Counted from the first letter of the stretch, positions 36,710-47,912 are shown. The stretch is 64,000 nt of DNA from Diplocarpon mali (GCA_024741835.1 JAENRP010000127.1:52343-116342), one strand, 5' to 3'. Program-made: numbers and translations. Notes: a model not told the origin generated them from the sequence alone.

Positions 36710-37680
36710 CTAGTAAAAGAGCAGTTGTATACCGTCGGTTTTACTACCGTACTTCTCCATAAACTCTTTTTGACCCAACCAGGCGGTCAAGGGAACTTGA
36801 GTCTCTCTCATCTCCAGGATGCCTCTCTTCTTTACATCGATATACGAAGCATCAACCACTATTCTTTCAAGCCGATCCACCTGCAATGCGCCTACAAATT
36901 CGTGTTAGCATAATTTTTCCACTAGGGAATTCAACACAAACCATCATCCATCAGGTCCTTCAGTCGCGCCGGGGTACCAACTGCAATACCCGTTCTCGTC
37001 GATTGGAGAAACTTGATGGAGTCTTGCAGTTTGATGTGCTTCGCGAACAATTTGGCAACTATTGCATCTTTGGTTGAAAAGGTTCGCATCTTCCTTTTTC
37101 TGGTGAGAAATGATCATGTTATGGAGCAGGTTTTCTTACCTTGCAACTTCCGCCGCTCGCAAGCCGGCCGCCGACACGATAATCGTGTGAGGCGCACCAT
37201 TCTTCTTCGAGGCAGACCATAGCTTGGTAAGGTTTCCAGCAAACTTTTCTAGGAAAGCGGGTAGATTATCCAAGATCCTGGGCTTTGTCCATGAGGTGGT
37301 ATCTTGGATGGCAGATGCTAGAATTTAAGTTAGATATAATTGATGGCCAATTTATGGAGCTGCTCACCAGGTAGGAATTTATCCTCCAGCTCAATCGTGG
37401 ATAAGTCACTCTCGTGTTTCTTCGTCTGTTTCGCAACATAGTCTGCCAACAGTTGATTGTCCATATTTGAGAAAGCCTTGTTAATTCCAGCCTCTGGATC
37501 TAAATCGTCCTCCTCAAATGCCTTTGCCTTCTTGCACTTTGCCTTCTTCGCAGCTTTCTTCGCTCCCTGCTCGACTTCGCCCCGCTTCCTTTTCTTTAGA
37601 GGCGCTTCAGAGCTCTTTGGTTCAATGTAAGGACTCATCTTCTCCAGAAAAGGCTCTTCTAGATCGTCTTCAATAGACAT
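36710..37680 (-). CDS. CMS1: Cms1-like small-subunit processome protein
   Basis: A nucleolar protein of the Cms1 family, associated with small ribosomal subunit assembly in yeast. Four exons, 37368-37680, 37140-37317, 36942-37093 and 36710-36891, with introns of 46-50 nt; 274 residues. The N-terminus is acidic then Lys-rich (nuclear/nucleolar type). The conserved core includes PHTIIVSAAGLRAAEVAR, STKDAIVAKLFAKHIKL and GIAVGTPARLKDLMDDGAL. LERIVVDASYIDVKKRGI follows, and the protein ends QLLFY. The second intron needs the acceptor AAAAAG rather than the next AG to keep the frame. Start at 37680 (MSIEDDLEE) fits the family's acidic beginning; the frame is open further upstream but less protein-like. 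It shares a 296-nt divergent promoter with the CENP-T gene. Confidence 0.88.
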
Positions 37681-37976
37681 TACACTTGCTGATGGCTCGG
37701 GTATCTGAATAGGAAGTTTATGATTTGCAAGTGTTAAAAGCCGGCTGGAAGCGTTCGTACAATACAAATAAAGTTGGCTATCACTCTTCGGGACATCTGC
37801 AGGCGGTGAAGCTAGCGTGCGGCTTGGTTGTAAACGCGACTTGACGCGCCTCATAATTACTTGGGATGAGCACAAGGAGATAGTAGTTGCTCCACCAAAA
37901 ATTTGCCAGCGCCGCGAAATCCTCTCGATGAAAGTTATGGTATCAAAACTCTGTTCTCCAAAATCCAAGTATAGCT
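37681..37976. promoter_or_regulatory. Bidirectional promoter of Cms1-like and CENP-T genes
   Basis: The 296 nt between the two divergent start codons must hold both promoters and leaders. No conserved element was identified by eye. Confidence 0.6.
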
Positions 37977-39701
37977 ATGTCTGCAGGAAAGACAAGTCGC
38001 GAGAGACTGCCAACGAACCCCGCAACAGGCCAGCTGATTGAAGACATGTCCGGACAACCGCGAGTAACACCTCGAAACTCGGACGGAGACGTGGCGATTG
38101 CAGCCTTAACCGCAATGGAGACACCAGTGCGTGTTTTGAATCAACTTGCGAGTATTCCCAAACCAACAACACCTTTGCGTCGGGCATCTAGTGCTGGGCC
38201 CGTTTCAATACATCGGTCAGGACGACGAACAACTGCAGGGTTAGCAAGAACCCCGCGTATTGGGAATAAAATCAATGGATCTGCGAGAAGAGCAGTCGCT
38301 GTAACGCCGCATGGAAGAGCAGCTCGACGTGAGTTGGAGTTACGGAGAGGACTTACACCAGGGAAGGATAGGAGAAGAAGTGGTCTACAACAGAGAGAAA
38401 CTCCAAGAGATATTCTGAGGCAATTGAGTAGGGTCCTGGCGCCAAAGACTTTGCCGACAGTGCCAACGCCACAGGGACAAAGCAATGATGGCCCTAAACG
38501 GATTGTAGAAGAAGACGATGATGATGGAACAGCTCTACCGCGACCAAGGTTTTCTCTTCCGGGATTCGACGAAAATGATGATGATGAAGACGACAGTCTG
38601 TTACTGCCGCCTCATTCCGCTGGCCTGGAGGACGAGAACTTGACCGTCCAGTCAGTTGAGATGGCTAGGAGAGCGGTCAGCGAACTACCACCAGGAAGAC
38701 TATCCAGAGGTAGTTTTGGCAGCACTCGGATGAGTGATGTGTTTGCGGATCTGAATGACATGGGGCTTGGTGGAGACGGATACGAATCCAGTTACTTGGC
38801 AGAACGCACCTTCGGAGATCTGGATTTCTCAGCAAGGGAAGATGCATTAGAAATTGAAGATACTGATACGATAAGAGGCTTAGAAGGAGGACGATCCGCC
38901 CTAGCACTGAGTAGGGAGAGTGATATGAATCTCGAGATGCTACCTCGAGACGATACCGAAACAACTTTTTTGTTTAATGTCCCGCCACGAGACGATTCCG
39001 AGGAGCCCCAGCCTGAAGCCACCATTGGAGATCTGGTGGAAGATGAGTCGGCGCTCCTAGAAGAGCCAGTAGATGAGAGTCTCATGGGAGAAATTCCCGA
39101 TAAAGAGGATGAATCAGAGCAGATGGACGGTGTCGAGGTCAATGACTTGGAAGAAAGCAGGCTACAAGCTTCTGATATTGACCACAGCATAGTAAATACA
39201 ACGATTCAAGACGCCGAAACTATTGGTTTAATAGCAAAGGTAGCTCGGAAAAAGAAGGTCAAGGTATCAAAACATGGTATACAATATCCATCGCTTCCAA
39301 CAAGTGTAGTCAAGAAATTAGCCACAACTTTTGCACGAACGTCTGGAAATAATAGCAAGGCAAAAATCGGCAAGGAAACTTTGGACGCCATCATGCAAGC
39401 ATCGGACTGGTTCTTCGAACAACTTAGCGATGACTTGGGAGCTTTCGCGACGCACGCTGGCAGAAAGACTATTGATGAGAGTGATGTTGTTACACTCATG
39501 GCTCGGTAACCTCCCGATCATAACACTCGACTAGTCCAGACCTAACATACGTCCAGGCAACGCCAAACAAATGCAACAACAACGCCATTTTCTCTAGCCC
39601 AAAGATATCTTCCACGTGAACTTCTACAGGAGTTGCGAATGACTCCCCCACCGAAGCTGAAGGGAGGCCGGCAGTTGGATAGAGACGAACAAGATGAGTG
39701 A
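37977..39701 (+). CDS. Inner kinetochore protein CENP-T (Cnp20/Cnn1 family)
   Basis: Links centromeric chromatin to the outer kinetochore. Exons 37977-39505 and 39557-39701 give 557 residues. The N-terminal two thirds are disordered and rich in Ser/Thr-Pro sites (ETPVRV, KPTTPLRR, RETPRDILRQL), expected Cdk-regulated Ndc80-binding territory. Acidic runs follow at about 178-205. A C-terminal histone fold spans about 440-510 (PTSVVKKLATTFAR, LDAIMQASDWFFEQLSDDL, AGRKTIDESDVVTLMAR). The short second exon adds the family's two-helix extension (LAQRYLPRELLQELRMTPPP), confirming the splice. The start ATG has no upstream competitor. Its stop lies 26 nt from the stop of the convergent SURF1 gene, so the two 3' UTRs should overlap. 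The identity rests on the histone fold plus extension; the N-terminus is not alignable by eye. Confidence 0.88.
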
Positions 39702-39727
39702 ATGGAAACTAAGCATGTCTTGAAGCC

Positions 39728-40857
39728 TCATGACCAGTCCTTATTCTGGCGTACACGGCGAGCTATATCTTGGGGAGGCTTCCTCACCACCATCCATAGC
39801 ATGACGGATGTCGCAGCTGCAAGGGCATACCTGGTGACTATTAATTACAGGCGTGGAGTTGGGAAGCTGGGAAGATCTCACCATGTAAAGATATACTGGA
39901 CATGATTGTTCCTCAGGTTGACCTCGGCTGGTCTCCCGATTGGAATGCCACGGGCTTCTCGGTCCCAGGACTGCAATAAATCCGACTCTGTCTCTTCTAT
40001 TAGCCCAGCCCTATCTCCAGTGGAAAATTCCCGGAACTCACCCATGGTCTCCTCAATCCAGACCGCCTGACTTCCCGTCAACTCCGCCATCTGCCTCACA
40101 TCCGGAAAGTAAAACTCCCCTTTCTCCACATTGTTCTCCGGCGTGAACAGATTCTTCTTCAATGGCTCTCTCAACAGCCCCTCCACCGTCACAATGTCTT
40201 TCGGCAGTCCATCAGGCCTCTTCTCCTGCTTCTTCAACTTCTTGCTAATCCAACCCCTGTTTACTAACACAGTGGTGCCATTCCCTCCTCTGTCCAACGG
40301 CGTAATCACCAAGTATCCATCTGTCCCATCAAGCATTCGAGGTCCAATTAACATCTCCTGGTCGTGCCGAAAAATGCCTGTGGCGTAGATGCGGCGGTAA
40401 TCGAACTCGTGAATTGCGTCAGGGTCGATGTGCGGCGGGAGAGGTAGAGGGTCTCGTACGAGCCGGTCTTCGAATTTGGCTATGAGCTTGGATTTCCAGT
40501 CCAACCGGTGAACCTGCCATGTCCCCAGCGCGAAGGCTGTGAGAGGAATCAAAGCTGAAACCTCTAGTATCAGCTATAGAATGCCTTGTAGACTATGGAG
40601 CATTGGAAGCTCTGCGCACCGAGAATAATAAGACCAGGTCCATGCCTTTTTCCAGCTCGCACGAGGGTTGGCGGATTGTCGACTATGGACATGAATTCTG
40701 GGTTATCCGCCGGTTGGGCCTTTGCTCGCGGGGCACTTTGTGAGATGTGACGGCATGCTGGGCATTTTCGCACCACTGGTGCGCAGAGGAGCTTTATAGC
40801 ATTAGATGGAGCTCTGAAGCTTCGAGCTTGCCGTAGGGTAGAGCTCAAGGCGTTCAT
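39728..40857 (-). CDS. SHY1: SURF1/Shy1 cytochrome c oxidase assembly factor
   Basis: Mitochondrial inner-membrane factor for Cox1 maturation. Exons 40620-40857, 39882-40554 and 39728-39830; 337 residues. The first about 60 residues are basic and poor in acids, as in a mitochondrial presequence. Transmembrane helix 1 is formed across the first splice site (LIILG then ALIPLTAFALGTWQVHRL, ending in the family's GTWQVxR motif). The soluble domain carries FDYRRIYATGIF, IGPRMLDGTDGYLVITPL and TVLVNRGWI. Helix 2 follows the second splice (YALAAATSVMLWMVV) and the tail is basic. All signature positions are intact. It shares a 190-nt divergent promoter with the UBX gene and converges tightly with CENP-T. 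Confidence 0.95.
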
Positions 40858-41047
40858 TATTGGCGATTATGGTGTTGTGTTGACTTCATGACAAACTGAG
40901 TGTGAGGCATCAAACAGACCAAACAGCCGTCTTGGCGACAGCTTGAAAATACCCAAGGTAGCTTACATACTCAGGTACCCCGGATCTCAGACGTCACAAG
41001 TTCAACAACACTACAACAACCTCTCGCCTTGAGAAAAATAGCCCGAT
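40858..41047. promoter_or_regulatory. Bidirectional promoter of SURF1 and UBX-domain genes
   Basis: Only 190 nt separate the divergent start codons, so both transcripts must initiate inside it. A CA-rich ACAACACTACAACAACC leader-like tract precedes the UBX start. Confidence 0.65.
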
Positions 41048-42772
41048 ATGTTCTACCAAGGCAACTTGCAAAGCGGCATAGGAAAGGCAGTGCAGGAGGC
41101 AAAGCTGGTTGGTTGCTTTGTCACAGGTATGATATCAACGTCTCCTCTTCCCAGACCTGATACTGACATGTGGGTTGAGACGAGGGCGAGGAAAGTCAGC
41201 TTTGGGAGAACGATTTCCTGCAAGATCAGTCGGTGAGCCTCTTCATATATAGGAATATGTCCAATCCTTTGCTAATTGACATAGTTAACGTCAGCTTTGG
41301 CAGAGCAAACAGTGCTCCTGCGTTTGGTAGCTGGTTCCCAAGAAGCTGGTTATCTGGCAGCTATATATCCCTTGCCTAAATCTCCTACGTTTGTTCTGAT
41401 TCAGTAAGTCTGAAGCTCTGTATGTCTTAACAGGATCACCTTTGCTTAGTACTTATATTTTCCCCCTAATCCCTTCCTTCCCCGGTCTCTCCTCCGTACG
41501 CATGATAGCTTGACAAAATGATTATACTACGCCTGTTCAGAGAAAAAAGGTCAATTCGCTGACAACATCTTTTAGGAATGGTGAGTTGAGGGAGTATATT
41601 GCGTCCGGCGTACCAAAAGAAGTCTTCCTGAATCGTCTTGGAACTGTCCTTGTATCACGTGACCATAATTCAGCCATTCCTAGCCAAGCCCTTTCGACCT
41701 CAGATTCCTCAACTACCGCAGCATCTCCCTCTACATCATCTCCCTCGACTACACCCGGGCCCGTGTCTACTTCCACTCCGTCCAGAATCGAGCAGCAAAC
41801 TGCCCATCTCCAATCCGTTCTAGCCGAGCGTGCTGCTCGCCTTGAGAAGCAAAAGGCAGAACAGGATGCGAAGGATAAGGCCCAGCGAGCCGCCGAGTCC
41901 AAAGCCCGGCGTGAAGCAGCTGAGGCCGCAAACCCCAGATCAGCTGCTGATCAAAAATACGCACAGCAGCAGCGCCAACGTCAGAAGGAAGCTCGTGAAG
42001 AGCGAGCACGCATTCTGAAGCGAGTCGAGGACGACAAAGCTGGGAGACGAGAAGCTGCTGCCGCGAGGAAAGCGGAGCGAGAGAGTGCGAAGGGGAAGGA
42101 GGTTGAGGTTGCGGATAGTAGCAGCTATGCTTCTACCAGAGGCGCGAACGCCATGGATTGTGCAATCCAGGTTCGGTTGTTCGATGGTTCGACCCACCGT
42201 TCGCGATTCCCATCCACTGGTACATTACTGAAAGATGTTCGGCCGTGGGTGGACGAGAAGCAAGAGGGTGATGTCCCGTACACTTTCAAGCAGGTGCTAA
42301 GCCCACTGCCGAATAAGAACATCGAGGCTGGAGACGAGGAGAAGAGTCTGGCGGATGTGGGCTTGACACCAAGCGCCACTCTGATCCTGGTCCCAGTCGC
42401 GGGTTACATCTCAGCTTATGAGGCTAACAGCAACATCGTGGCCAAGGCTGTATCTGGTAGTATTGGCATTGTTTCTTCAGGTGTGGGCTTGGTCACTGGG
42501 GTGTTGGGCAGCTTCTTGGGTGGTGGAACTTCTGCTGCTCCCTCTGCAACAGTCCCGGATCGCCAAACTCCCGCCCCATCTCAGCCATCCACCGTCATTA
42601 ATGTCCGAACCCTTCGAGACCGCGAGCTGAAGAAGGACAAGCAGCAATTCTACAACGGAAATGCCGCAAGTCTACTTTCCCCAATTCCATGTAAACGAGC
42701 TAATCTCGATTTCCGCAGACAAACTTCGAGCCGAGAAAAGACGACGACGACGAAGATGCTAAAGGCGATTAG
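41048..42772 (+). CDS. UBX-domain Cdc48/p97 adaptor, UBXN4 (erasin)-like
   Basis: Predicted to recruit Cdc48 to the ER membrane. Five exons: 41048-41126, 41180-41232, 41285-41403, 41576-42665 and 42719-42772; 464 residues. The N-terminal thioredoxin-like part starts MFYQGNLQSGIGKAVQEAK and continues EESQLWENDFL and LRLVAGSQEAGYLAAIYPL. Residues about 150-255 form a Lys/Arg/Glu-rich coiled coil. The UBX domain is at about 277-365 (CAIQVRLFDGSTHRSRF, SLADVGLTPSATLILVP). A hydrophobic hairpin near 370-402 fits ER-membrane insertion. In the loop that usually carries FPR the sequence is SPLPNK. The last intron begins GCAAGT and ends CGCAG: only this GC-AG splice yields the acidic tail NFEPRKDDDDEDAKGD expected from the family; without it the frame ends in unrelated codons. 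Confidence 0.88.
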
Positions 42773-43438
42773 CTAACAGTAAATTAACGGATCGTGGGCA
42801 GAATTTGAAACTGGGACTGTGACAGGCGTTGAGGGTAGGGCATCACGGGCGCTTAGGACCCCTCAGCTAGAGACTCTTCGGTCCCGAAGGCTTGATTAGA
42901 ACTGTAACATCTAACTTTATGCTGTGGGCGAAATGCTACTTGGATACTGCCATGATTATTTGAATTTTTTTCGTGTCACACTGTCCTGAAGATTTCTGAA
43001 TAGTATACTTATATGCGGACGATGGCGGCTAAGTATTTTGACATATTATAGATATTTATGTGGAGTTGTTAGGTCGAGTGTAGATGAGACAGTGATTAAT
43101 CACATACTGTGTGGTACTCTTTCAATACTCAGATCCAGAGACATAAGCTCCGATGATGACCGGATAATAAACAGCTTGCTCACAGGGTATACCCAATTCC
43201 AATTGAACGCCGTACAGATCTTCCATCTGAGTTCCCACTTGTGCCCATGTATCGTTCACCGAACACCAAATTAATGGTACTTCAACGCCAACAACGAGTC
43301 TGTGAAATACGGAAATAAAAACGCGATTGTCAAGCCAGAAGTCTCTATCTCTGATAAGGCATCGTTGGACAATGTACACCGGTACACACATCTAATCCAC
43401 CTTCGTGTGTCCAGCGCTATGTGAGAAAAAATTCGTTC
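42773..43438. other. Convergent intergenic region
   Basis: Lies between the ends of the UBX and telobox-Myb genes. No coding sequence, repeat or RNA gene recognised; it should carry both 3' UTRs and terminators. Confidence 0.5.
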
Positions 43439-45289
43439 TCAGAACGAAGACTCGCTCATTTCTCCCATGTGCCCCTCGTTTTGGGACATGCTGTTAAAGT
43501 TTTGCAAAGCATTAATTTGTCCGAGCTCCATATCTGACGAGGACGAGATAATGCTGTTAATCGCCGTATAGTCCTGCCTCACGTTGCCGCTTAATCCATT
43601 CTCGCCGATTGGTTCAGCGCTTTCTGCTTCCAGCCACGGTTGATCGAATACCCACAAGTCTGGCAACTGATCCATTGGCTGGGACATAAGAGCCCGGATG
43701 TCTGGCAGAAAGGTATTTGCAGCCGAGGCCGGAAGTGGCGGCTGTTCGGTTCGCGGTGATTTCTTTCTGCCCTGAGTAGAGTACTGCTTGGTTGAACAAC
43801 CCCTTTTTTTGCTTTGGCCAATGAGATGAGGATATTTATTTCGCATTCTATCTCTGAGATCCGTGGGCTGTCTCTTCTGCAGGTTGAACCGATGGTCCTT
43901 TTGAATCGCTGCCCACTGTGCGCCGTGGCAATAAAAGCCCTCGAGGATTGCCTTATCTTCTTCTGCAGTGAATTCGATTCTCTCACGGCGACCTGACGGT
44001 TTTAGCGGGCCAACAATTCCTAGCTTTTTGACGTCCTCCATCGTCTTTTGCTGAGAACGGCGGCCTTTTTGCTTGTGCTCGGAAGTTTTTGTGGAGGGAA
44101 ATTCGACAGTATCGCCACTTGAAGGCGTTGTCATGGTGGAAGGATTATTGGATAGCTGCTGCTTGTTATTGGCGACATGTTCCTCAGCCCAGATTGTGAT
44201 TTGTGCCGTACTTCCAGTTCTAAGTTCACGGGGGCACAGAGTCCGCCATCGGTCCTTCAAGTCGGTGGAAGTTCTAGATTTGGCTGCAAATATATCGCGC
44301 AAGGCGGTATCACTCAGAATTTCTGACCAAACTCCAAGCCCATACTGACTGACACCTTTTATAAGAGCATCTGATTCAAGATCTGTCCATGGTCTCCTCG
44401 GTTTTTCTGGATTTCTCTTTCGAACTTGTTTAGGTTTTTGTTGGCCAAGTATAATCATTTCACATTGGCCGGCTTTATAGCTGTTGGGCTGGTCAGTCCT
44501 TAAGACTTCTGAGGCTTGAGCTTGCGAGGGTACGTGGTTTGGACTCTTTCCAGATTCCGGCCGGCTTAGCCCATCCGTTTCGTTATGTTCAGATTCGTGC
44601 GCCAGGTCGACCCTGACATTGATGTCGGGCACTTGAGATTGCGGCAGCACAATGTTGAGACTATTCCTGCCGTGACTGTCATAGAACGAGCTTGCTGCTA
44701 TGGGTCCCATGGGCTTCGGAGGGGGTTCTGGTGGCTGATGGAGAGGTGCGAACATCGGAGGTATGAGAGGTTTCTGCAATGGCTTTCTCAGCGGCTGAGG
44801 AAGCTGTGGAAGCTGTACAAAATCTTCCTTCTTGCCCGACTCTGTTTTATTGCTCCTGGGCGATGGACCTCCCAGGCTACTGCTACCCATACTCTCCGCA
44901 CTGGGCTCCAGTATACTTTGTAGATCTTGCCTCGAAGTCACGCCTCTTTCAGCTTTGCTGTCTCCGTACGAGCACATAACGTCGATGCTCTTGAACGTGC
45001 GATCGTCGGCCGGGGGTATTGGGCGGGCATGGCTGTGTCTATTGGTGCTATGCGACTGCAACGATGGTTCTCGCTCTCCATTTCCCGTGCTTGCGTCTGG
45101 CTCCAGAGGTATTGGGCGATCGGAAAGCCTCACAGTGTAGGGCTCATGTAATTTCGGAAGCAGTTGCCGTTCAGTTTCCTCGAGGGGTGTCCAGACACCA
45201 GGTTCAAGCAAATCTTTGCTATTCCTATTTTCTAGCATGCGCGGTGCAATGTACTTGTTGTCGTAGTTCCAGGCAAGGGAAGTATCCAT
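43439..45289 (-). CDS. Two-telobox Myb DNA-binding protein (Tay1/Teb1-like)
   Basis: A single uninterrupted frame of 616 codons from ATG 45289 (GCCATGG context; the frame opens slightly further, without another ATG). Two Myb/SANT repeats are present. The first, at about 298-354, is RRPWTDLESDALIKGVSQYG then TDLKDRWRTL. The second, at about 437-488, is RIEFTAEEDKAILEGFYCHG then TDLRDRMRNKYP. Both third helices carry the telobox signature related to VDLKDKWR, found in proteins that bind TTAGGG-type repeats. Two teloboxes in one chain is the arrangement of Yarrowia Tay1 and Schizosaccharomyces Teb1. The N-terminal half is Pro-rich and probably disordered; the C-terminus is acidic and Ser-rich, possibly activating. 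Role could be telomere duplex binding or transcription of TTAGGG-box genes; sequence does not decide. It shares a 378-nt divergent promoter with the DUF7704 gene. Confidence 0.85.
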   Translation of the reverse strand: MDTSLAWNYDNKYIAPRMLENRNSKDLLEPGVWTPLEETERQLLPKLHEPYTVRLSDRPIPLEPDASTGNGEREPSLQSHSTNRHSHARPIPPADDRTFKSIDVMCSYGDSKAERGVTSRQDLQSILEPSAESMGSSSLGGPSPRSNKTESGKKEDFVQLPQLPQPLRKPLQKPLIPPMFAPLHQPPEPPPKPMGPIAASSFYDSHGRNSLNIVLPQSQVPDINVRVDLAHESEHNETDGLSRPESGKSPNHVPSQAQASEVLRTDQPNSYKAGQCEMIILGQQKPKQVRKRNPEKPRRPWTDLESDALIKGVSQYGLGVWSEILSDTALRDIFAAKSRTSTDLKDRWRTLCPRELRTGSTAQITIWAEEHVANNKQQLSNNPSTMTTPSSGDTVEFPSTKTSEHKQKGRRSQQKTMEDVKKLGIVGPLKPSGRRERIEFTAEEDKAILEGFYCHGAQWAAIQKDHRFNLQKRQPTDLRDRMRNKYPHLIGQSKKRGCSTKQYSTQGRKKSPRTEQPPLPASAANTFLPDIRALMSQPMDQLPDLWVFDQPWLEAESAEPIGENGLSGNVRQDYTAINSIISSSSDMELGQINALQNFNSMSQNEGHMGEMSESSF

Positions 45290-45667
45290 GGCAGGCAAGC
45301 TTTACCGATTGCGGATGAGAGCGAAGGAATGGTTTCATACACCGTTATTACAGCAGGATTACCCATCAGCGAAGGTATGAGGCGAAAACACTGCCATACG
45401 CGTGGCACTGACAGTAGATAATTGCATCAAGGAGGGCCGGCGTGGTATGGTGCGGCGTGATGTTTTCTCGGTTTTGAGGTGTGGTGTGAAGTGTGAAGAT
45501 GACATAGATACTTCGACAAGGCTGACGTCGGGATTGATCCATAGTTTCCCACGCTACCCAGCCTCGCCTCGCTTCGTACGTATACACAACCCCTTTTCCC
45601 TTTCTTGCCTTCTCATACAAGTCAGACGTGCCGAAACATAAGCAGAGACCAACTCTCACAAGCAAAT
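45290..45667. promoter_or_regulatory. Bidirectional promoter of the telobox-Myb and DUF7704 genes
   Basis: Intergenic segment between divergent start codons. A polypyrimidine stretch (CCCCTTTTCCCTTTCTTG, about 45590-45607) precedes the DUF7704 start, a common fungal core-promoter feature. Confidence 0.55.
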
Positions 45668-46324
45668 ATGACTTCAATTCTGCCTCCGGTACCCCGTTTT
45701 GTTTTCACCGTATTTGAACCAATCTCCCTGTAAGCACTCGCACCCCTTCTCCATATAATGATTCTTAACACTTTCACAGTGTTGCAGGATGTCTGGGAGC
45801 TTGGATCTCAGCAGAATGGTTCGCCGCCGAACAAGTTCCAAATTCTGCCAGAGTAGCTCTGTCAAGTAATTCAAGTATCTTGGCTTACCAGTAAGCGCAG
45901 ATGTCCACCTTTCAGCCAATGTTACAGGCCTACTTGTTACTTAGTCACTTTTATCACAACGCCTCTGACTACTAGCACAGACTCGGTAACTGCTACTTCC
46001 TTCTTGCTCTTATTGGGCTTGGAGTTCTTTATTCCACAACTGAAGCAAAAGTGGTCCGCAACTACGTAATTGCTTTGTGGGTGGCAGATATCTCTCACGT
46101 CGGCATTACATACTGGATGATCAATTACGACCAGAAGATTAACGTGGCTGATTGGAACACTACTACGTGGGGGAATATTGGCGTGACAGTATGTACTTTA
46201 ATACTCTTCTGGCCACATTTGACTCGAAAACTAGGTCTTCCTATTCTTGGTCCGTACTGGATACCTTCTTGGTCTCTTTGGACCAGATCGCCATCCTGAC
46301 GTACCACGGGAGAAAGCTCAGTGA
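45668..46324 (+). CDS. DUF7704-family four-helix membrane protein
   Basis: Four exons, 45668-45729, 45780-45890, 45981-46188 and 46235-46324, give 156 residues. Helix 1 begins in RFVFTVFEPISL and continues across the splice as VAGCLGAWIS. Helix 2 is NCYFLLALIGLGVLY, followed by the conserved STTEAKVVRNYVIALWVADISHVG, which contains helix 3. Helix 4 is reached through NTTTWGNIGVT and the last exon (VFLFLVRTGYLLGLFGPDR). These blocks match what I know of the small fungal DUF7704 proteins. All four phases agree. The ORF-based reading misses the gene because each exon is short. Function unknown; the transposon-rich AT island begins directly after it. Confidence 0.85.
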
Positions 46325-47644
46325 GCAGCGTGAGCGTAGATGATCCGAGGAATTCACGCCATTAATTCGTGGATGGATAATCCTGAGGATGTACTTCTTA
46401 AATTTCCTCGCAATGTATTTTGGTATTCTCTGGTTTTCAAATCTTATATGCTAGCTGTGTTTTAGAGCCTCCAATATATATTTTGCGAATGTGCTCTCGT
46501 TCCATGCAGGTGTTTACTTGCAGGAGCCTAAAAATGGCCGACGATGAGTTTTGCTTATGATGACAGGAGGTGGCTCCACAGAGGCACTGAACCATGAATG
46601 GCCAAACAAAATTGCTTCGAAGGACGAAGATTAATAAAAGCAAATTGACACACCCGACCTAAGCTGATACACAAGTGCCGTTTTCGGGATATCTCCGTGA
46701 GAGGCTCTGTGAACAGGTTTAAAGACTCCACTGCTATAAACCGGCTTTACCGGAATATGCAACAGAGCCTTTCCCCCCCCCAGAAGTCGAATTTTATGAT
46801 ACATATAATACAAGGAGTACTCAAAATTGAACACAAGGGATAATATCAAATTGAGAATATAGCATGAGGTCTTTTTTCCACAACAAACGACATCGCAACT
46901 TACTCCGACATATAGCCGAGCACTGGGGTATGCAGCAATCACAGGGCCTCAATTAGGGAACAGTACGAGTATAGCAAGGCGAGTCGGTGAAAGTATTGAA
47001 GAACCTTGGAAACCGAAGGCTATCTTTTGCACTTCGTAATTACTTGCCTATGAATATTCCTCACTGAACAATAGTCTGATTTTGTACGTATTGAAAATTT
47101 ATAACTCTAAGGGACAATGGCTTTCTCTTTCGAATTATCAAGAGTCGATGGGTATAAATCATGAATTTCTACTCTCGCGAATGTCTTTTGAAAGTGCTTT
47201 CCGAGCGCATCTTACGCGTGTTGACTCAAGTAGCGTGTCGCGACTTGCTGATAATCGTAGATGCAGTCAGCTAATGTATCGAATGCGACTGTACGTACAC
47301 GATAATCCTGAATTTTTTAATAGAGTACTGTGAATTCAATAACCCGTAAATCACCTTTTACCAGTATGCAGAGGTACCATGGTCAAGTAATGACATTTGT
47401 CTTCTAGTATCCAACTTTGCTTCCTTGCAAATCAACTACAACAATACAGAGGAAAAGAGATATAACATGCTGCTCGATGAGAATGTTCCAGGGTTATTCT
47501 AGTATTTTTCTCAATGGCTTCTTTTAAGAATTGCCTATTAAGAATTGAAAGAATTACGAAGTATATAGTAGTAACCAAAACTACTTATAGTAATAGTATC
47601 CAGGGCCCCCTTGTCGACAAGGGGCAATACTCAACCGCTGTATA
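46325..47644. other. AT-rich, gene-poor DNA
   Basis: Start of the AT island. Stops are dense in every frame; the few frames of 60-100 codons are AT-biased and unrecognised. A TACGAAGTA word lies at 47555-47563. Confidence 0.5.
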
Positions 47645-47662
47645 TACTTCGTATAGGCAATA

Positions 47663-47912
47663 ATGATTCTGGATTTCTAGTCCGTGCGTAAGCCTATACT
47701 CTTTAGATACTTAGCAATGCTGCTTTATCAAATTTTCTTGGTATTTTATATACACTCTATATTAAGTCTATATTGAATTACTATAATTCAAGCTGTAAAA
47801 GCGGCAAATTAACATTCAAATATCATTAGAGGTACCCTTAGCTTAGTATCCTTGTAAATAGAACCTTCTACGATATACGAGAATCGTGCACGGACTAGAA
47901 ATCCGGAATCAT
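47663..47912. mobile_element. MITE-like inverted-repeat element, copy 1
   Basis: Terminal inverted repeats of about 26 bp: the left end reads ATGATTCTGGATTTCTAG from 47663 and its near-complement ends at 47912. The left flank is TA; the right flank is TT, so the TA target duplication is imperfect. The interior contains ACTTAGCAATGCTGCTTT, shared with the larger Tc1/mariner remnants in this island. No coding capacity. Its sequence is largely repeated in the opposite orientation in copy 2 at 48487. Confidence 0.8.
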
